From: Lachnospiraceae bacterium
GTDB lineage: Bacteria; Bacillota; Clostridia; Lachnospirales; Lachnospiraceae
DNA: 64,000 bases
Reading direction: 5' to 3'
Assembly (NCBI GenBank): GCA_910574195.1
Contig: CAJTBF010000004.1
Location: 62,001-126,000 of the forward strand
In this document: one piece after another, positions 51,677-59,719 of the stretch
Numbering within the stretch: the first letter of the stretch is position 1
Layout of the letters: each line of letters opens with the position of its first letter
The notes under the pieces: generated by a model
Told to the model about the DNA's origin: nothing
The model's database searches: none
What the model saw: only the letters and a program-made list of their open reading frames with translations
Made by a program: the position numbers and the translations under genes

Positions 51677-54232
51677 TCAAAATCCGATCTTTTCCAGTCT
51701 TTTTATCTGATCTCCGTTTCCTCCGGAACAGTGCAGTTTTATTTTTCCTGTCCGGATTCCCCAAATCCATTTTCCAAGTGCAAATCCGTTTTCATCCGTA
51801 TAGGTTACTGGAATTTCCAGATTTCCAAAATGTTGAAAATAATATACGGCGGAAGCATAGTGTTTTTCCCAATTTTGTTCTGCCTTGGTCATCCATCTCA
51901 TTCCAATTGCTTCTAATTTTTGAATCTGTTCCTCTGTCAGTTTTTTTCCCGGACGATTTCCACGATAGATATTACGCTGTTCGCTCAGCCATCTGGAAAG
52001 CCAAACTCCTTCTGCTTTATAATAAGAAGGAATATTTAAATCTCCATGTTCTTCAAAGTAAGCCTTAACAAGACCGTAACGTGTTTCCCATGGATCCGGC
52101 TTTGCCCAGACCATTTCAAGTGCATCCAGTTGTTCCCGCTGTTTTGGGGAGTGTTTTTCTTTTCCCCGCTCCCGCCGGTCTGAAATCCAGCCGCCCAGCC
52201 GGAATCCGGTGGGACTAATATATCTGGTCGGAACGTTCAGATTCCGATATGCTTTATAATAAATCTTCGCTTCCTCCAGGCCCTTTTCCCATTGCTGCCG
52301 CTGCTTGTTCTTCCACACCATCCCAATGGAATCCAGTCGGGCAATCTGCTCCGGTGTCAGCCCGCCTGTTGAACTCTCTCTTGATTTCAACAAAGCCTTT
52401 TCCGATGCAATTTCTCCTGATGCCGCTTCTTCCCTGAGCTGCCGCTGTCTGCGCAGCCACTTCCCGATTTTTAAACCACCTGGAGAGCAATAATCGCTGG
52501 GAACATCCAAATTTCCATACATGCGGTAATACTGCATGCACTCCATAAAGTTCTCTTCCCAGAGATAATCCGGTACATCCCAGATCATTCCCAGTTCATC
52601 CAGCATGCGGATTCGTTCCGTTGTCAGATATCCTTTTTGAATCCCGCTTTTGCGGTAAGTCCGAAGCCGACAGATCCACGCCCCCAGCCGGACACCCGAG
52701 GCGGTCACTTCCTGCACCGGAACGTTCAGATCTCCATGGGCTTTTGCATACTTCCCAGCCTCTTCCAGATACCGTTCCCAGGACAGATCACGGTAACTTC
52801 CCCAGACCATCCCGATGGCATTCAGCTTCCGAATCCGTTCCTCCCCCAGAGTGCCGTACTGTTCCCCGACATAGACTTTTCGCTGCGTAAATAACCAGGT
52901 TCCCAGACTGTATCCGTCGTCTGTCTTATATTTCAATGGAACTTCCAGATTCCCATGGATCGCATAATATTGTTTCGCATACGTATACATCAGTTCCCAG
53001 GATGCCGTCAGGGTATCGTTCAATCTGGTAAACAATGCAATACTGTCCTGCACCTCATCCAGAATCCGGAAATGCTCGTGAACAATCTCATTTTCCCGTC
53101 CCTGAAAGCGGTAATAGGACAATGCGGTCTGCATTTCCTCTTCCACAGCGCTGATGCTATACAAATTTTCGATATTCAATACAATGTCAAAGATCACCGC
53201 GTCTTTTTTCTTTCCCGCAGATAAGGCCCTGCCAATCTGCTGTTTATAAATGATCGGAGACACTGTGGGGCGCAACAGAATAACGCCGCTTACATCCTCC
53301 ACATGGATCCCTTCGTTGAGCATATCAATGCAGTATAATAATTTCAGATGCGCACTCTGATCCGCCTTGAATTCTGCAAAAGATTGGTCTGTCTCCGGAT
53401 CATCTGCATACGCAGAATAAAGGTGGGGATGCCTATCCACTTTCGCAAACCACTCCGGCGCTTTCTCCATCATTTCCTGCATATGGTGATAATTGGCACA
53501 GAAGACAATATATTTTCCTGTTCGGTCTGCCATATGTTTCTGAAAGATTTCCTCCAGTCCGTCCGCCTGTTCCAGCGCACGTCGGAGGCTCTCCAACTGC
53601 TTTTCCCCCAAGTCCCGGACTGCTTTGCTTTTTGCCGCCCGGACCTTTCTCTCATATTTCTCCACATCTTTCTGGTAAGAAAAAACCGAAAGGACATACT
53701 TCGGCGGATGCAGAATTCCCCGGACAATGGCCTCTCCCAATGTCATCTCCGATGCGATATTCCCGTCAAACAACTCGTCCGACATATCCCGCTGATTATC
53801 CAGATAGCGGATTGCAGTCGCGGAAAGCCCCAGCACCATAGCCTGCGGATAAACTTTCAACAGATTTGCCACACCTTGTCCCCATGCTTTTGCTCCGCAA
53901 CGGTGAAATTCATCCAGGATAATGTAGGAAGGACAGATTTCCGCCATCTCTTCCTCCGATAACAGACGCAGTTTTGCATACGTAAAAAACCGGATATTTT
54001 CCGGTTTTTCTGCCCCGGCGGCGGCCAGATTTTCCAATTGTGTCCGGAAAATATATTCCGAAGGGGAAACCCAGCAGATTTTTTCCTTCGGAAATTCCTC
54101 ACATAATTTAAACCCAAGAAAGGATTTTCCTGTACCCGTAGGATGAATCACCGCGGCTTTTCCGGTGCGCTGCATCATTTCCAGAGCCGCTTCATAGGCC
54201 GTCTGATTATGTGGAAATAATGATATTGCCAT
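51677..54232 (-). CDS. DEAD/DEAH-type helicase with six helicase-associated (HA) domains
   Basis: 851 aa. Superfamily-2 core: Q-like FPHNQTAYEAALEMM, Walker A HPTGTGKSFLGF (30-37), Walker B variant ILDEFHRCGAKAW, motif III GLSATAIRYL, and the second RecA lobe with GKYIVFCANYHHMQEM, LKLLYCIDMLNEGIHV and QQIGRALSAG. From about 430 to the end there are six HA repeats of about 70 residues, each with W-x4-x5-Y/Y-x4-GxLxVP and a G-x2-LG-x-W core. Such proteins are scattered in bacteria, often near mobile or defence-related genes. Nucleic-acid substrate unknown. It has its own consensus promoter and a palindrome in the leader. Confidence 0.9.
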   Translation of the reverse strand: MAISLFPHNQTAYEAALEMMQRTGKAAVIHPTGTGKSFLGFKLCEEFPKEKICWVSPSEYIFRTQLENLAAAGAEKPENIRFFTYAKLRLLSEEEMAEICPSYIILDEFHRCGAKAWGQGVANLLKVYPQAMVLGLSATAIRYLDNQRDMSDELFDGNIASEMTLGEAIVRGILHPPKYVLSVFSYQKDVEKYERKVRAAKSKAVRDLGEKQLESLRRALEQADGLEEIFQKHMADRTGKYIVFCANYHHMQEMMEKAPEWFAKVDRHPHLYSAYADDPETDQSFAEFKADQSAHLKLLYCIDMLNEGIHVEDVSGVILLRPTVSPIIYKQQIGRALSAGKKKDAVIFDIVLNIENLYSISAVEEEMQTALSYYRFQGRENEIVHEHFRILDEVQDSIALFTRLNDTLTASWELMYTYAKQYYAIHGNLEVPLKYKTDDGYSLGTWLFTQRKVYVGEQYGTLGEERIRKLNAIGMVWGSYRDLSWERYLEEAGKYAKAHGDLNVPVQEVTASGVRLGAWICRLRTYRKSGIQKGYLTTERIRMLDELGMIWDVPDYLWEENFMECMQYYRMYGNLDVPSDYCSPGGLKIGKWLRRQRQLREEAASGEIASEKALLKSRESSTGGLTPEQIARLDSIGMVWKNKQRQQWEKGLEEAKIYYKAYRNLNVPTRYISPTGFRLGGWISDRRERGKEKHSPKQREQLDALEMVWAKPDPWETRYGLVKAYFEEHGDLNIPSYYKAEGVWLSRWLSEQRNIYRGNRPGKKLTEEQIQKLEAIGMRWMTKAEQNWEKHYASAVYYFQHFGNLEIPVTYTDENGFALGKWIWGIRTGKIKLHCSGGNGDQIKRLEKIGF

Positions 54233-54253
54233 GCCGCGCCTCCTTTTGCAGTG

Positions 54254-54276
54254 TCATGAAGTATGGTACTTCATGA
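54254..54276. promoter_or_regulatory. 23-bp perfect palindrome upstream of the helicase gene (copy 1)
   Basis: TCATGAAGTA and TACTTCATGA arms separated by TGG, lying 22-44 nt before the helicase start and downstream of its promoter. A 19-bp version with the same arms occurs at 54927-54945. Operator or RNA hairpin. Confidence 0.7.
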
Positions 54277-54325
54277 TACTCAAAAATAAATAAATTAAAA
54301 AAATTGCACTTCGTACATCCCGGTT

Positions 54326-54354
54326 ATCATAACACTCAAAAAACAATTTGTCAA
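54326..54354 (-). promoter_or_regulatory. Sigma-A promoter of the helicase gene
   Basis: TTGACA at 54349-54354 and TATGAT at 54326-54331, minus strand, 17-nt spacer. The leader of about 90 nt contains the 54254-54276 palindrome. Confidence 0.85.
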
Positions 54355-54379
54355 TACTTCGGACATGCGGCAAATTCCT

Positions 54380-54444
54380 CGTAACTGTTATGCGTTTTTA
54401 CGGACTTTGCAGCAAGTGCAAAGTCCTGGGCTGAAACTGTTACG
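54380..54444. repeat. GTAACTGTT-ended hairpin with strong inner stem
   Basis: CGTAAC/GTTACG outer arms (54380-54385, 54439-54444) enclose a perfect 10-bp stem GGACTTTGCA/TGCAAAGTCC (54402-54411, 54417-54426) with a 5-nt loop. Its right end (GGGCTGAAACTGTTACG) is nearly the same as the hairpin at 28990-29020. Confidence 0.7.
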
Positions 54445-54525
54445 ACTCCTCTATTCCGTTATGATTATTCCGACCTCTCATAATTTACCGGAACACATCT
54501 TACATTTTTGCGAAAAAACAGACAG

Positions 54526-54651
54526 GGCAGAAATACTTGTGTATCAGAACCTCTCAAAAAACGTCAGAGCGGGGCGAGTTTTTTCGAGTTTAGCGTCTGT
54601 TACGTTTTTTGCGAAGCGAAAGCGGGGGGATGTGGACAAGTATTTCTGTCC
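54526..54651. repeat. Long nested inverted repeat, candidate structured RNA or miniature element
   Basis: GGCAGAAATACTTGT (54526-54540) pairs, with one mismatch at the end, with ACAAGTATTTCTGTCC (54636-54651). Inside, CAAAAAACGTCAGA (54555-54568) opposes TCTGTTACGTTTTTTG (54596-54611). The whole 126 bp would fold as one long hairpin. No open frame here is convincing. Confidence 0.65.
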
Positions 54652-54706
54652 TGGCGGACGATTGCTTTTTGTCCAACAAAGCATATGTATCTGGTATAAT
54701 ATCCTC

Positions 54707-54923
54707 CTGAAAAACTGGCGGAAGCACAACAAAAATAATCGTAGGATTTTATGTATTCGCAGTCATAATCGTAGTAAAGTAATGGAAAAACAGGAAAGAA
54801 GATACTGAAATAACTTCATCTAAATAAGGAAAGAAATCTTTTATTGAGAAAAATCTATTTGCAGTCCAATTTCTGGTCAAAGAAAGCCTGCTGCCCTTAA
54901 GAAACAAGGGCGGCAGGCTTTTT
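54707..54923 (+). ncRNA. Candidate small RNA with own promoter and terminator
   Basis: An extended -10 (TGGTATAAT, 54692-54700) on the plus strand is followed by about 180 nt without a convincing open frame and then by a strong intrinsic terminator at 54883-54923. The region contains a repeated ATAATCGTAG. It runs antiparallel to the flanking minus-strand genes. No known RNA family was recognised; the terminator may instead serve yaaA. Confidence 0.3.
54883..54923. terminator. Bidirectional intrinsic terminator after yaaA
   Basis: AAAGCCTGCTGCCCTT (54883-54898) pairs with AAGGGCGGCAGGCTTT (54906-54921) with one mismatch and a 7-nt loop. TTTTTAT follows on the plus strand and TTTCTTT on the minus strand. 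It lies 67 nt past the yaaA stop. Confidence 0.88.
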
Positions 54924-54926
54924 ATC

Positions 54927-54945
54927 ATGAAGTACCATACTTCAT
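54927..54945. promoter_or_regulatory. 19-bp palindrome, second copy (downstream of yaaA)
   Basis: ATGAAGTA and TACTTCAT arms separated by CCA, the core of the helicase-leader palindrome at 54254-54276, located immediately beside the bidirectional terminator. Confidence 0.65.
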
Positions 54946-54989
54946 TATTTTTTTGCCCTTCTTTTACAAACAATAATTTCCAAATTTCA

Positions 54990-55835
54990 TTATTTCAAAA
55001 AGACATATTCCTCCTCCGAAGACAATTCCGGATGAAAGCGATACCCCAGCCCTTCAAACTGTTTTAATTCCTGTACATCCTCCACCTGGTTTTCCGCCAT
55101 CCAGCGAACCATTTCTCCACGGGCCATCTTTGCCTGTGTTCCTTTTACTTTTACTTTTCCTGCAATCCACTCTCCAAAAACGCATGTAACTACTCTGACC
55201 GGACGAGTCACATAGGGGAGAATTGCCTTGCTGTATTCCGCCGATGCCAGATTTACAATATAAAACGGTTCTTCCTCATCAGCCGTTCCCGCAGTCAGAT
55301 TACGATAAAGCGCATCGCCCCAGTACTGGTATAGGTTTCGTGGAAAAGGCTCCAGCTTTTGCTGTGAATCCTGTCCTGTATTCTCTTCTGTTCCGGGAAG
55401 AAAAGAGGAGAACTTCTGCAGAACCTTGCCCAAAGGAGCAATCTTCGCCTGCATTTCCAGCCGATAGGGAATTACCCCGTCCGTCGGTCTTAAAATTCCG
55501 TAAAATCCAGACAAAATCCTTAGATGCTGCTCCGCATAATTCCACTGTGTATCGGAAAAAATCTGCGGCGCCATATACTGATATTGAATTCCTTCATACG
55601 CCAAAAGCGCCGGCGTTAAGTTTCGGTCAATCTCATAAGTATGAAGCTGTTTGTAACAGACAGAAGCCAGTTTTTCACTGCAGCCCCAAAGCGTTTTCAA
55701 TTCAGCGAAGGAAAGGGATCGCAGACTCTCCATAAGAACTCTTGTTCTTTCCAGCAGGGCAGGCGCCGTCAGCGTACAGGAATATTCCTCCAAAACCTGC
55801 ATTTTCTTTGCCGGTGAAATCATGATTCTAAGCAT
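54990..55835 (-). CDS. yaaA: YaaA-family (UPF0246) peroxide-stress protein
   Basis: 281 aa. N-terminal MLRIMISPAKKM is the family hallmark, with LLAYEGIQYQYMAP, LSGFYGILRPTDGVIPYRLEM and the C-terminal VKGTQAKMARGEMVRWMAEN. YaaA limits intracellular iron and DNA damage under peroxide stress and binds DNA. It is slightly longer than the usual 250-260 residues because of an insertion near 150-175 (PGTEENTGQDSQQKLEPF). Upstream AGGAGG is 13 nt from this ATG. Confidence 0.93.
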   Translation of the reverse strand: MLRIMISPAKKMQVLEEYSCTLTAPALLERTRVLMESLRSLSFAELKTLWGCSEKLASVCYKQLHTYEIDRNLTPALLAYEGIQYQYMAPQIFSDTQWNYAEQHLRILSGFYGILRPTDGVIPYRLEMQAKIAPLGKVLQKFSSFLPGTEENTGQDSQQKLEPFPRNLYQYWGDALYRNLTAGTADEEEPFYIVNLASAEYSKAILPYVTRPVRVVTCVFGEWIAGKVKVKGTQAKMARGEMVRWMAENQVEDVQELKQFEGLGYRFHPELSSEEEYVFLK

Positions 55836-55862
55836 AAAAAGCCATGTACCTCCTACCGCATG

Positions 55863-56744
55863 TCACACAAGTAGCTGCATATGATCTTCCCGGGCAAATA
55901 CGGAAGAAAACTTCTTGAGTCCGAAACGCCGGACGAACAGTTCACATTTGCACAAAAATAGAAAATAAGGATTCAATTTTTCTCCGTATAAGCCTTCAAA
56001 ATTCCCCTGTCCTTTGGAAAGGATCACATCCGCTTTTCTGAGAAGTTTTTCCGCGCTCTTACTGACCACAGAAAGATCTGTTCCCGTAATTGCAGCACCG
56101 TTTCCCATACAATCTACAATTTCCGTCAGACCGATCTCCTCCGCATCCTCCATCGTCGCGTCGTTCAGGGCCGGGCCTCCCCGCAAAATCACAGTAATAT
56201 GTAGATCAGGATATTGTTCTTTGATGAACTTTATCCAGATCTTGTCCATGACAATTTCTCCACAATTATCCGTCAGATATACCAGTTCCCCGGCATCCTT
56301 TAAATCTGTTTTCAGACTTTCCAGTTCCGGCGCAGATACCGCTTCCTCTTCCGCCTTTGCGAGCAGCCTTTCCAGAATGGAATCATCCACCCGGCCCGTG
56401 GGACCAAAATCAATATAATTCCCCGCACATACATATTTGATACAAGTCTGCATGGGATCCGCAGAACGGCGGATACGCTGTTCAATCAACAGCTCCTTTG
56501 CAAGCATATATTGATTATATTTCTTTTTCAGATCTGTGTAATCTTTCAAAGGCCCAAAATAGCGGACATAAGTTTCTTCAATCTGCATCAGTAACCAGGG
56601 ACAGGAGTGCGTCCCCGCATTTTCCTCCAGAATTCGTCTCACTTCCTCCAGATAATCTGTCTTTTTCTTTTCCTCTGAAAAACAGGAAACCGACTCTTTT
56701 TGCTTTCCCATTATACAGGCGATACAGGAAACGTTCGCGTGCAT
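55863..56744 (-). CDS. DUF89-family protein (ARMT1-like metal-dependent phosphatase)
   Basis: 293 aa from the ATG at 56744, which has a GAGGGG site and starts at the family N-terminus MHANVSCIACIMGKQKESV. The open frame continues upstream to 56909, but that part translates a dispersed repeat and is rejected. Key motifs are LVYLTDNCGEIVMDKIWIKF, ILRGGPALNDATMEDAEEIG and VILSKGQGNFEGLYGE, with Asp/Asn residues of the metal site. DUF89 enzymes are damage-control phosphatases acting on sugar phosphates and phospho-metabolites. Physiological substrate here unknown. Confidence 0.9.
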   Translation of the reverse strand: MHANVSCIACIMGKQKESVSCFSEEKKKTDYLEEVRRILEENAGTHSCPWLLMQIEETYVRYFGPLKDYTDLKKKYNQYMLAKELLIEQRIRRSADPMQTCIKYVCAGNYIDFGPTGRVDDSILERLLAKAEEEAVSAPELESLKTDLKDAGELVYLTDNCGEIVMDKIWIKFIKEQYPDLHITVILRGGPALNDATMEDAEEIGLTEIVDCMGNGAAITGTDLSVVSKSAEKLLRKADVILSKGQGNFEGLYGEKLNPYFLFLCKCELFVRRFGLKKFSSVFAREDHMQLLV

Positions 56745-56777
56745 CTCTTTTCCCCTCTTTCCTAACTCTTTTATATC

Positions 56778-56842
56778 CATATACCTTATTGGACAACATA
56801 AGTTGTCCACTTCTGCGAAGCACATCAAATACGGGATGCCCA
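56778..56842. repeat. Single copy of the dispersed 70-bp repeat upstream of the DUF89 gene
   Basis: Reads on the plus strand TATACCTTATT, then a perfect GGACAAC-4 nt-GTTGTCC hairpin (56791-56808), CTTCTGCGAAGCACATC and AAATACGGGATGCCC, the reverse orientation of the 11.1-kb units. The gap 56745-57079 otherwise holds only the 57005-57069 hairpin. Confidence 0.75.
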
Positions 56843-57004
56843 GATGATTTTTGTCAAGAAATTGTTTCACTTCCCGAAAACCACATGCAACCGTCCAGCC
56901 TGCAGCCAAATTTAAGACTCACATCAAAATTATATCATGTGGTATACACAATAACCAGCATATTTTATCGTCTCTTCCATTCTTAAGTAATCGTATCGTT
57001 ACTT

Positions 57005-57069
57005 ATCATAGTTCGTAAATTATCACAAAAAGTGCTTGCATTTATTTGTGATAACCTTAGAACTATGAT
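57005..57069. repeat. Nested double inverted repeat (10 + 10 bp)
   Basis: Outer ATCATAGTTC/GAACTATGAT (57005-57014, 57060-57069) and inner TTATCACAAA/TTTGTGATAA (57020-57029, 57045-57054), both perfect, with 5-nt internal loops and a 15-nt apical loop. It lies 11 nt after the YwaF-like gene stop. No T-run follows, so not a standard terminator. Confidence 0.8.
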
Positions 57070-57079
57070 TTTTCACGGC

Positions 57080-57742
57080 TCAGGAATGCGCTGAACTGCG
57101 CATTCTGCTCTTTCTTCCCAGATTCCTCCAGAAAACATGCAGGATTCCGGCCCCTACTATAATGGAACCAATATAAACCAGAATGCCGATCCCGTTCCCC
57201 AACACCTCCGCGATCCTGCAAAAAACGATCTGCGCCATGGAATAGTACGGATTGATATAGAACATATTAATTTTTCCAAAAGAATGAAACAACAGATTAA
57301 ACAAAGTTGCCGTTAGACAACAGAGCAGAAAAAACAGTACGCTCCCCGCAAAAAATTTCCAGGAACGGTCTACCTCTTTTCTGCTTCCGGAATAAATTCC
57401 AAGAAAAATCAAAAAAACATGCCATACAAAAGAATGAACCGTCAATGGAAAATACGGGTAGTGCAGTCCGCTGGTATCAAAAAAGGTGAAAATCCCTCCC
57501 AGCATTCCAAAATCCATCAAAAAGATCAAAAACACATTTTGCAGCCGGAAAGAGGTTATCCACGGAAGCAGCAGACAGATATACATTGGAATACTGCATA
57601 GCTGAAACGGAAAGTACCACCAGTCATAAGTACCCCCGTTTACGAGATACGTGAGACTCCATTGTTTCCAGATCTCACTCAGAAGCATCAAAAGACCGCT
57701 ATAAAAAAAGAACTTTTTTTGTTTTACTTTCTGTTTCCACAT
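57080..57742 (-). CDS. YwaF-like (TIGR02206 family) integral membrane protein
   Basis: 220 aa from the ATG at 57742 with AAGGAG upstream; the longer frame overlaps the kinase gene and is not supported. About six membrane helices. Family features include WWYFPFQLCSIPMYICLLLP, FDTSGLHYPYFPLTVHSFVW and HVFLIFLGIYSG, with conserved His residues and the NPYYSMAQI segment. The biochemical function of this family is not known to me. It follows the histidine kinase gene on the same strand and may be co-transcribed with the resistance operon. Confidence 0.82.
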   Translation of the reverse strand: MWKQKVKQKKFFFYSGLLMLLSEIWKQWSLTYLVNGGTYDWWYFPFQLCSIPMYICLLLPWITSFRLQNVFLIFLMDFGMLGGIFTFFDTSGLHYPYFPLTVHSFVWHVFLIFLGIYSGSRKEVDRSWKFFAGSVLFFLLCCLTATLFNLLFHSFGKINMFYINPYYSMAQIVFCRIAEVLGNGIGILVYIGSIIVGAGILHVFWRNLGRKSRMRSSAHS

Positions 57743-57792
57743 CTCGTCTCTTCTCCTTGATTTCTGTTTTGCAAACACCTGACTGGAGCCTG

Positions 57793-58692
57793 TCAGCCCT
57801 CCCTTGTACAAAGTATCTCAGGAAGAGCCAGCGTGATTCGAAGTTTTTCTCCTTCCAGTTCTGCCCGGACACTTCCCCCCATCCTCTCTGCCAGTTCTCT
57901 CACAATAAACAGTCCAAGCCCGGAGGAACCTTTCCTTCGGGCCGCGTCTGCTTTGTAAAACCGTTCAAAAATCCGTTCCGGATCCGGCCGGCTTGTTTCC
58001 GATACTCTATTTTCAAAAATCAGATTTTTTCCGCTTTGCCGGATGGTAATTCCCCCCGTCCCATGCAGAAGGGCATTTTGAATCAGGTTATGAAAAATTC
58101 GCCGCAGACATTCTTCATCCGCAAGGATACGAACACTCTCGAACTCAAATTCCACCTCTGGTTCGCATCCCTTCTCTTCAAACTGTCCATAAAATCCCAC
58201 CAGACATTCGCTTAGCAGCGGAAGTACCTGCAATTCACTAAGATTAGGAATGAATTCCTCGCCGGTTAATTTGGTGTATAAAAACAGTTCTTCCAGCATA
58301 TCGCTCAATTCCTGCATCCGCTCGGATGCGATCTGCAGATACCTTTCCTGTCTGGCCGGTTCCCGGCACTCCTGTGCAAGCTGTACATACCCGGCCGCAC
58401 CGGTAAGCGGTGTCCGAATGTCATGGGCCAGACTGGTAATATTCTGTTTTAACTGCTTTTCCGCCTGCATATACTGTCTTTGTTCCCTTCCCTGCTGCCG
58501 CAAAAGCTGATTTAATATTCTGCAAAGAGAAAGCATTTCCTTCTGACGGCTCGCTATCCCCAGCTCCATGTGACTGCCTTGTCTGATTTCCTCCAACTGT
58601 CTGCAAAGAGAACGTATCTGCAGAATACCGCGGACATGCTGCACCAAAAGCCACCCACAGAGACAAACAAAAATCACCAATCCTACCGCCAT
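57793..58692 (-). CDS. Sensor histidine kinase
   Basis: 299 aa from M7 of the open frame (58692). One N-terminal membrane helix (MAVGLVIFVCLCGWLLVQHV), a short coil, then the phosphoacceptor segment NITSLAHDIRTPLTGAAGYV with His near 96. The ATPase has FHNLIQNALLHGTGGI, PERIFERFYKADAARRKGSS and GLGLFIVREL. There is almost no extracellular sensor, as in kinases tied to peptide ABC transporters. It is separated from the ABC permease by about 220 nt containing repeats, and probably pairs with the regulator at 60751. Confidence 0.9.
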   Translation of the reverse strand: MAVGLVIFVCLCGWLLVQHVRGILQIRSLCRQLEEIRQGSHMELGIASRQKEMLSLCRILNQLLRQQGREQRQYMQAEKQLKQNITSLAHDIRTPLTGAAGYVQLAQECREPARQERYLQIASERMQELSDMLEELFLYTKLTGEEFIPNLSELQVLPLLSECLVGFYGQFEEKGCEPEVEFEFESVRILADEECLRRIFHNLIQNALLHGTGGITIRQSGKNLIFENRVSETSRPDPERIFERFYKADAARRKGSSGLGLFIVRELAERMGGSVRAELEGEKLRITLALPEILCTREG

Positions 58693-58754
58693 CTGCGCTC
58701 CTTTCCACATCCCTTATTCCATGTACTCTGCACCAATGGACGCCCTGCGCCCGG

Positions 58755-58906
58755 TAAGGTATACTAATTCTCACCGGATGCGGAGCATCGGTCTGTTCAA
58801 AGCACGTTAAATACGGAATGCCCGACTGGGTATACCTCTCCGGGTATCCCACAATCCGTGCCCTTACCAGGGCGGCGTCCAGCTAACGCTGTCCGATAAG
58901 GTATCG
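58755..58906. repeat. Two dispersed-repeat units in opposite orientation between permease and kinase genes
   Basis: The left unit (58755-58822) ends AAATACGGAATGCCC, like the 56.8-kb copy. The right unit (about 58842-58906) reads GGGTATCCCACAATCCGTGCCC, a GGGCGGCGTCCAGCTAACGC-type middle and CTGTCCGATAAGGTATC, like the 11.1-kb units. They are inserted inside what is otherwise one co-directional operon. Confidence 0.7.
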
Positions 58907-58912
58907 TATCCT

Positions 58913-59719
58913 CTATATATCCTGCTTTCTTAAAATCACCCCGGCTAATCCCCCATAAAGCAGCAGGAAAACGACTCCAATCAGGTATACACTTAGATCG
59001 GATAACGAGTGATACTGGTCTGCGCCCCGATTCATCGTCATATAAATCGTATATTTCAGCCATTCTCCCAGGTGGAACTGCTGCAGAATCCCATACAGCG
59101 GCATCACAAGCGAACCCGTTCCCAGAAATACGGCCGCCAACGCTCCCGCCGCCACACTTCGTGTTATCACACAGATCAAAATGATAAGGGCCGCAAAGGC
59201 CGTTGTCAAAAGCCATACCCAGGATAGATAAAACAGAACATCCTTCCATCCGGTACAGGGAACCCGAATTCCAAATAACTGGTTCAGCAGAAGCAGGAAT
59301 AAAAACTGGATCAATAAATAAAACAGGTTCACAACTCCGGCCGCCAGAACTTTGCTTCCCACATAATTCCAACGATTCTGATGCAGCGCCATTATATTTT
59401 TAATAAAACCGTTCTGATAATCCGCGCAGACGAACAACATCACCCAGATTCCGAATATCAGGCTATAACTTCCGCCGTCCATCCCGTTCTGCCGAAACAT
59501 CGACAGCGTATTCTCTCCCTCCAGCATACTGGAACCATCTTTCAGATCTTCCGGAGAAAGCATGCCGATATGAAGCGCCGTATCCTGTCCCTGCGGCGTC
59601 GCTACCAGCCAGACCATTCCCATTACCATCACCATCATAAACAGCATAACTCCCAGACAGACATACAGTGATTTACTTCTTTTTATCCGATACAAATCCA
59701 TACGCAATAAATTAAACAT
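58913..59719 (-). CDS. ABC-2 type permease (BcrB-like)
   Basis: 268 aa from the ATG at 59719, which lies inside the end of the ATPase gene and has GGGGGAGAAGAG before it. Six membrane helices: SLYVCLGVMLFMMVMVMGMV first, then helices around YSLIFGIWVMLFVCADYQNG, FLFLLLLNQLFGI, FAALIILICVITRSVAAGAL and a C-terminal VYLIGVVFLLLYGGLAGVIL. It forms the membrane part of a lantibiotic/bacitracin-type immunity transporter with the upstream ATPase. Confidence 0.87.
   Translation of the reverse strand: MFNLLRMDLYRIKRSKSLYVCLGVMLFMMVMVMGMVWLVATPQGQDTALHIGMLSPEDLKDGSSMLEGENTLSMFRQNGMDGGSYSLIFGIWVMLFVCADYQNGFIKNIMALHQNRWNYVGSKVLAAGVVNLFYLLIQFLFLLLLNQLFGIRVPCTGWKDVLFYLSWVWLLTTAFAALIILICVITRSVAAGALAAVFLGTGSLVMPLYGILQQFHLGEWLKYTIYMTMNRGADQYHSLSDLSVYLIGVVFLLLYGGLAGVILRKQDI

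Noticed and set aside
54365-54808. 147-codon plus-strand frame in the helicase-yaaA gap
   Set aside because: It runs through several inverted repeats and a terminator-like region with no ribosome site and unnatural composition.
56745-56909. Upstream extension of the DUF89 protein
   Set aside because: It translates a dispersed repeat, and the ATG at 56744 has a good ribosome site and matches the family N-terminus.
58421-58852. 143-codon minus-strand frame across the permease-kinase gap
   Set aside because: It is made of repeat sequence and an out-of-frame read of the histidine kinase gene.
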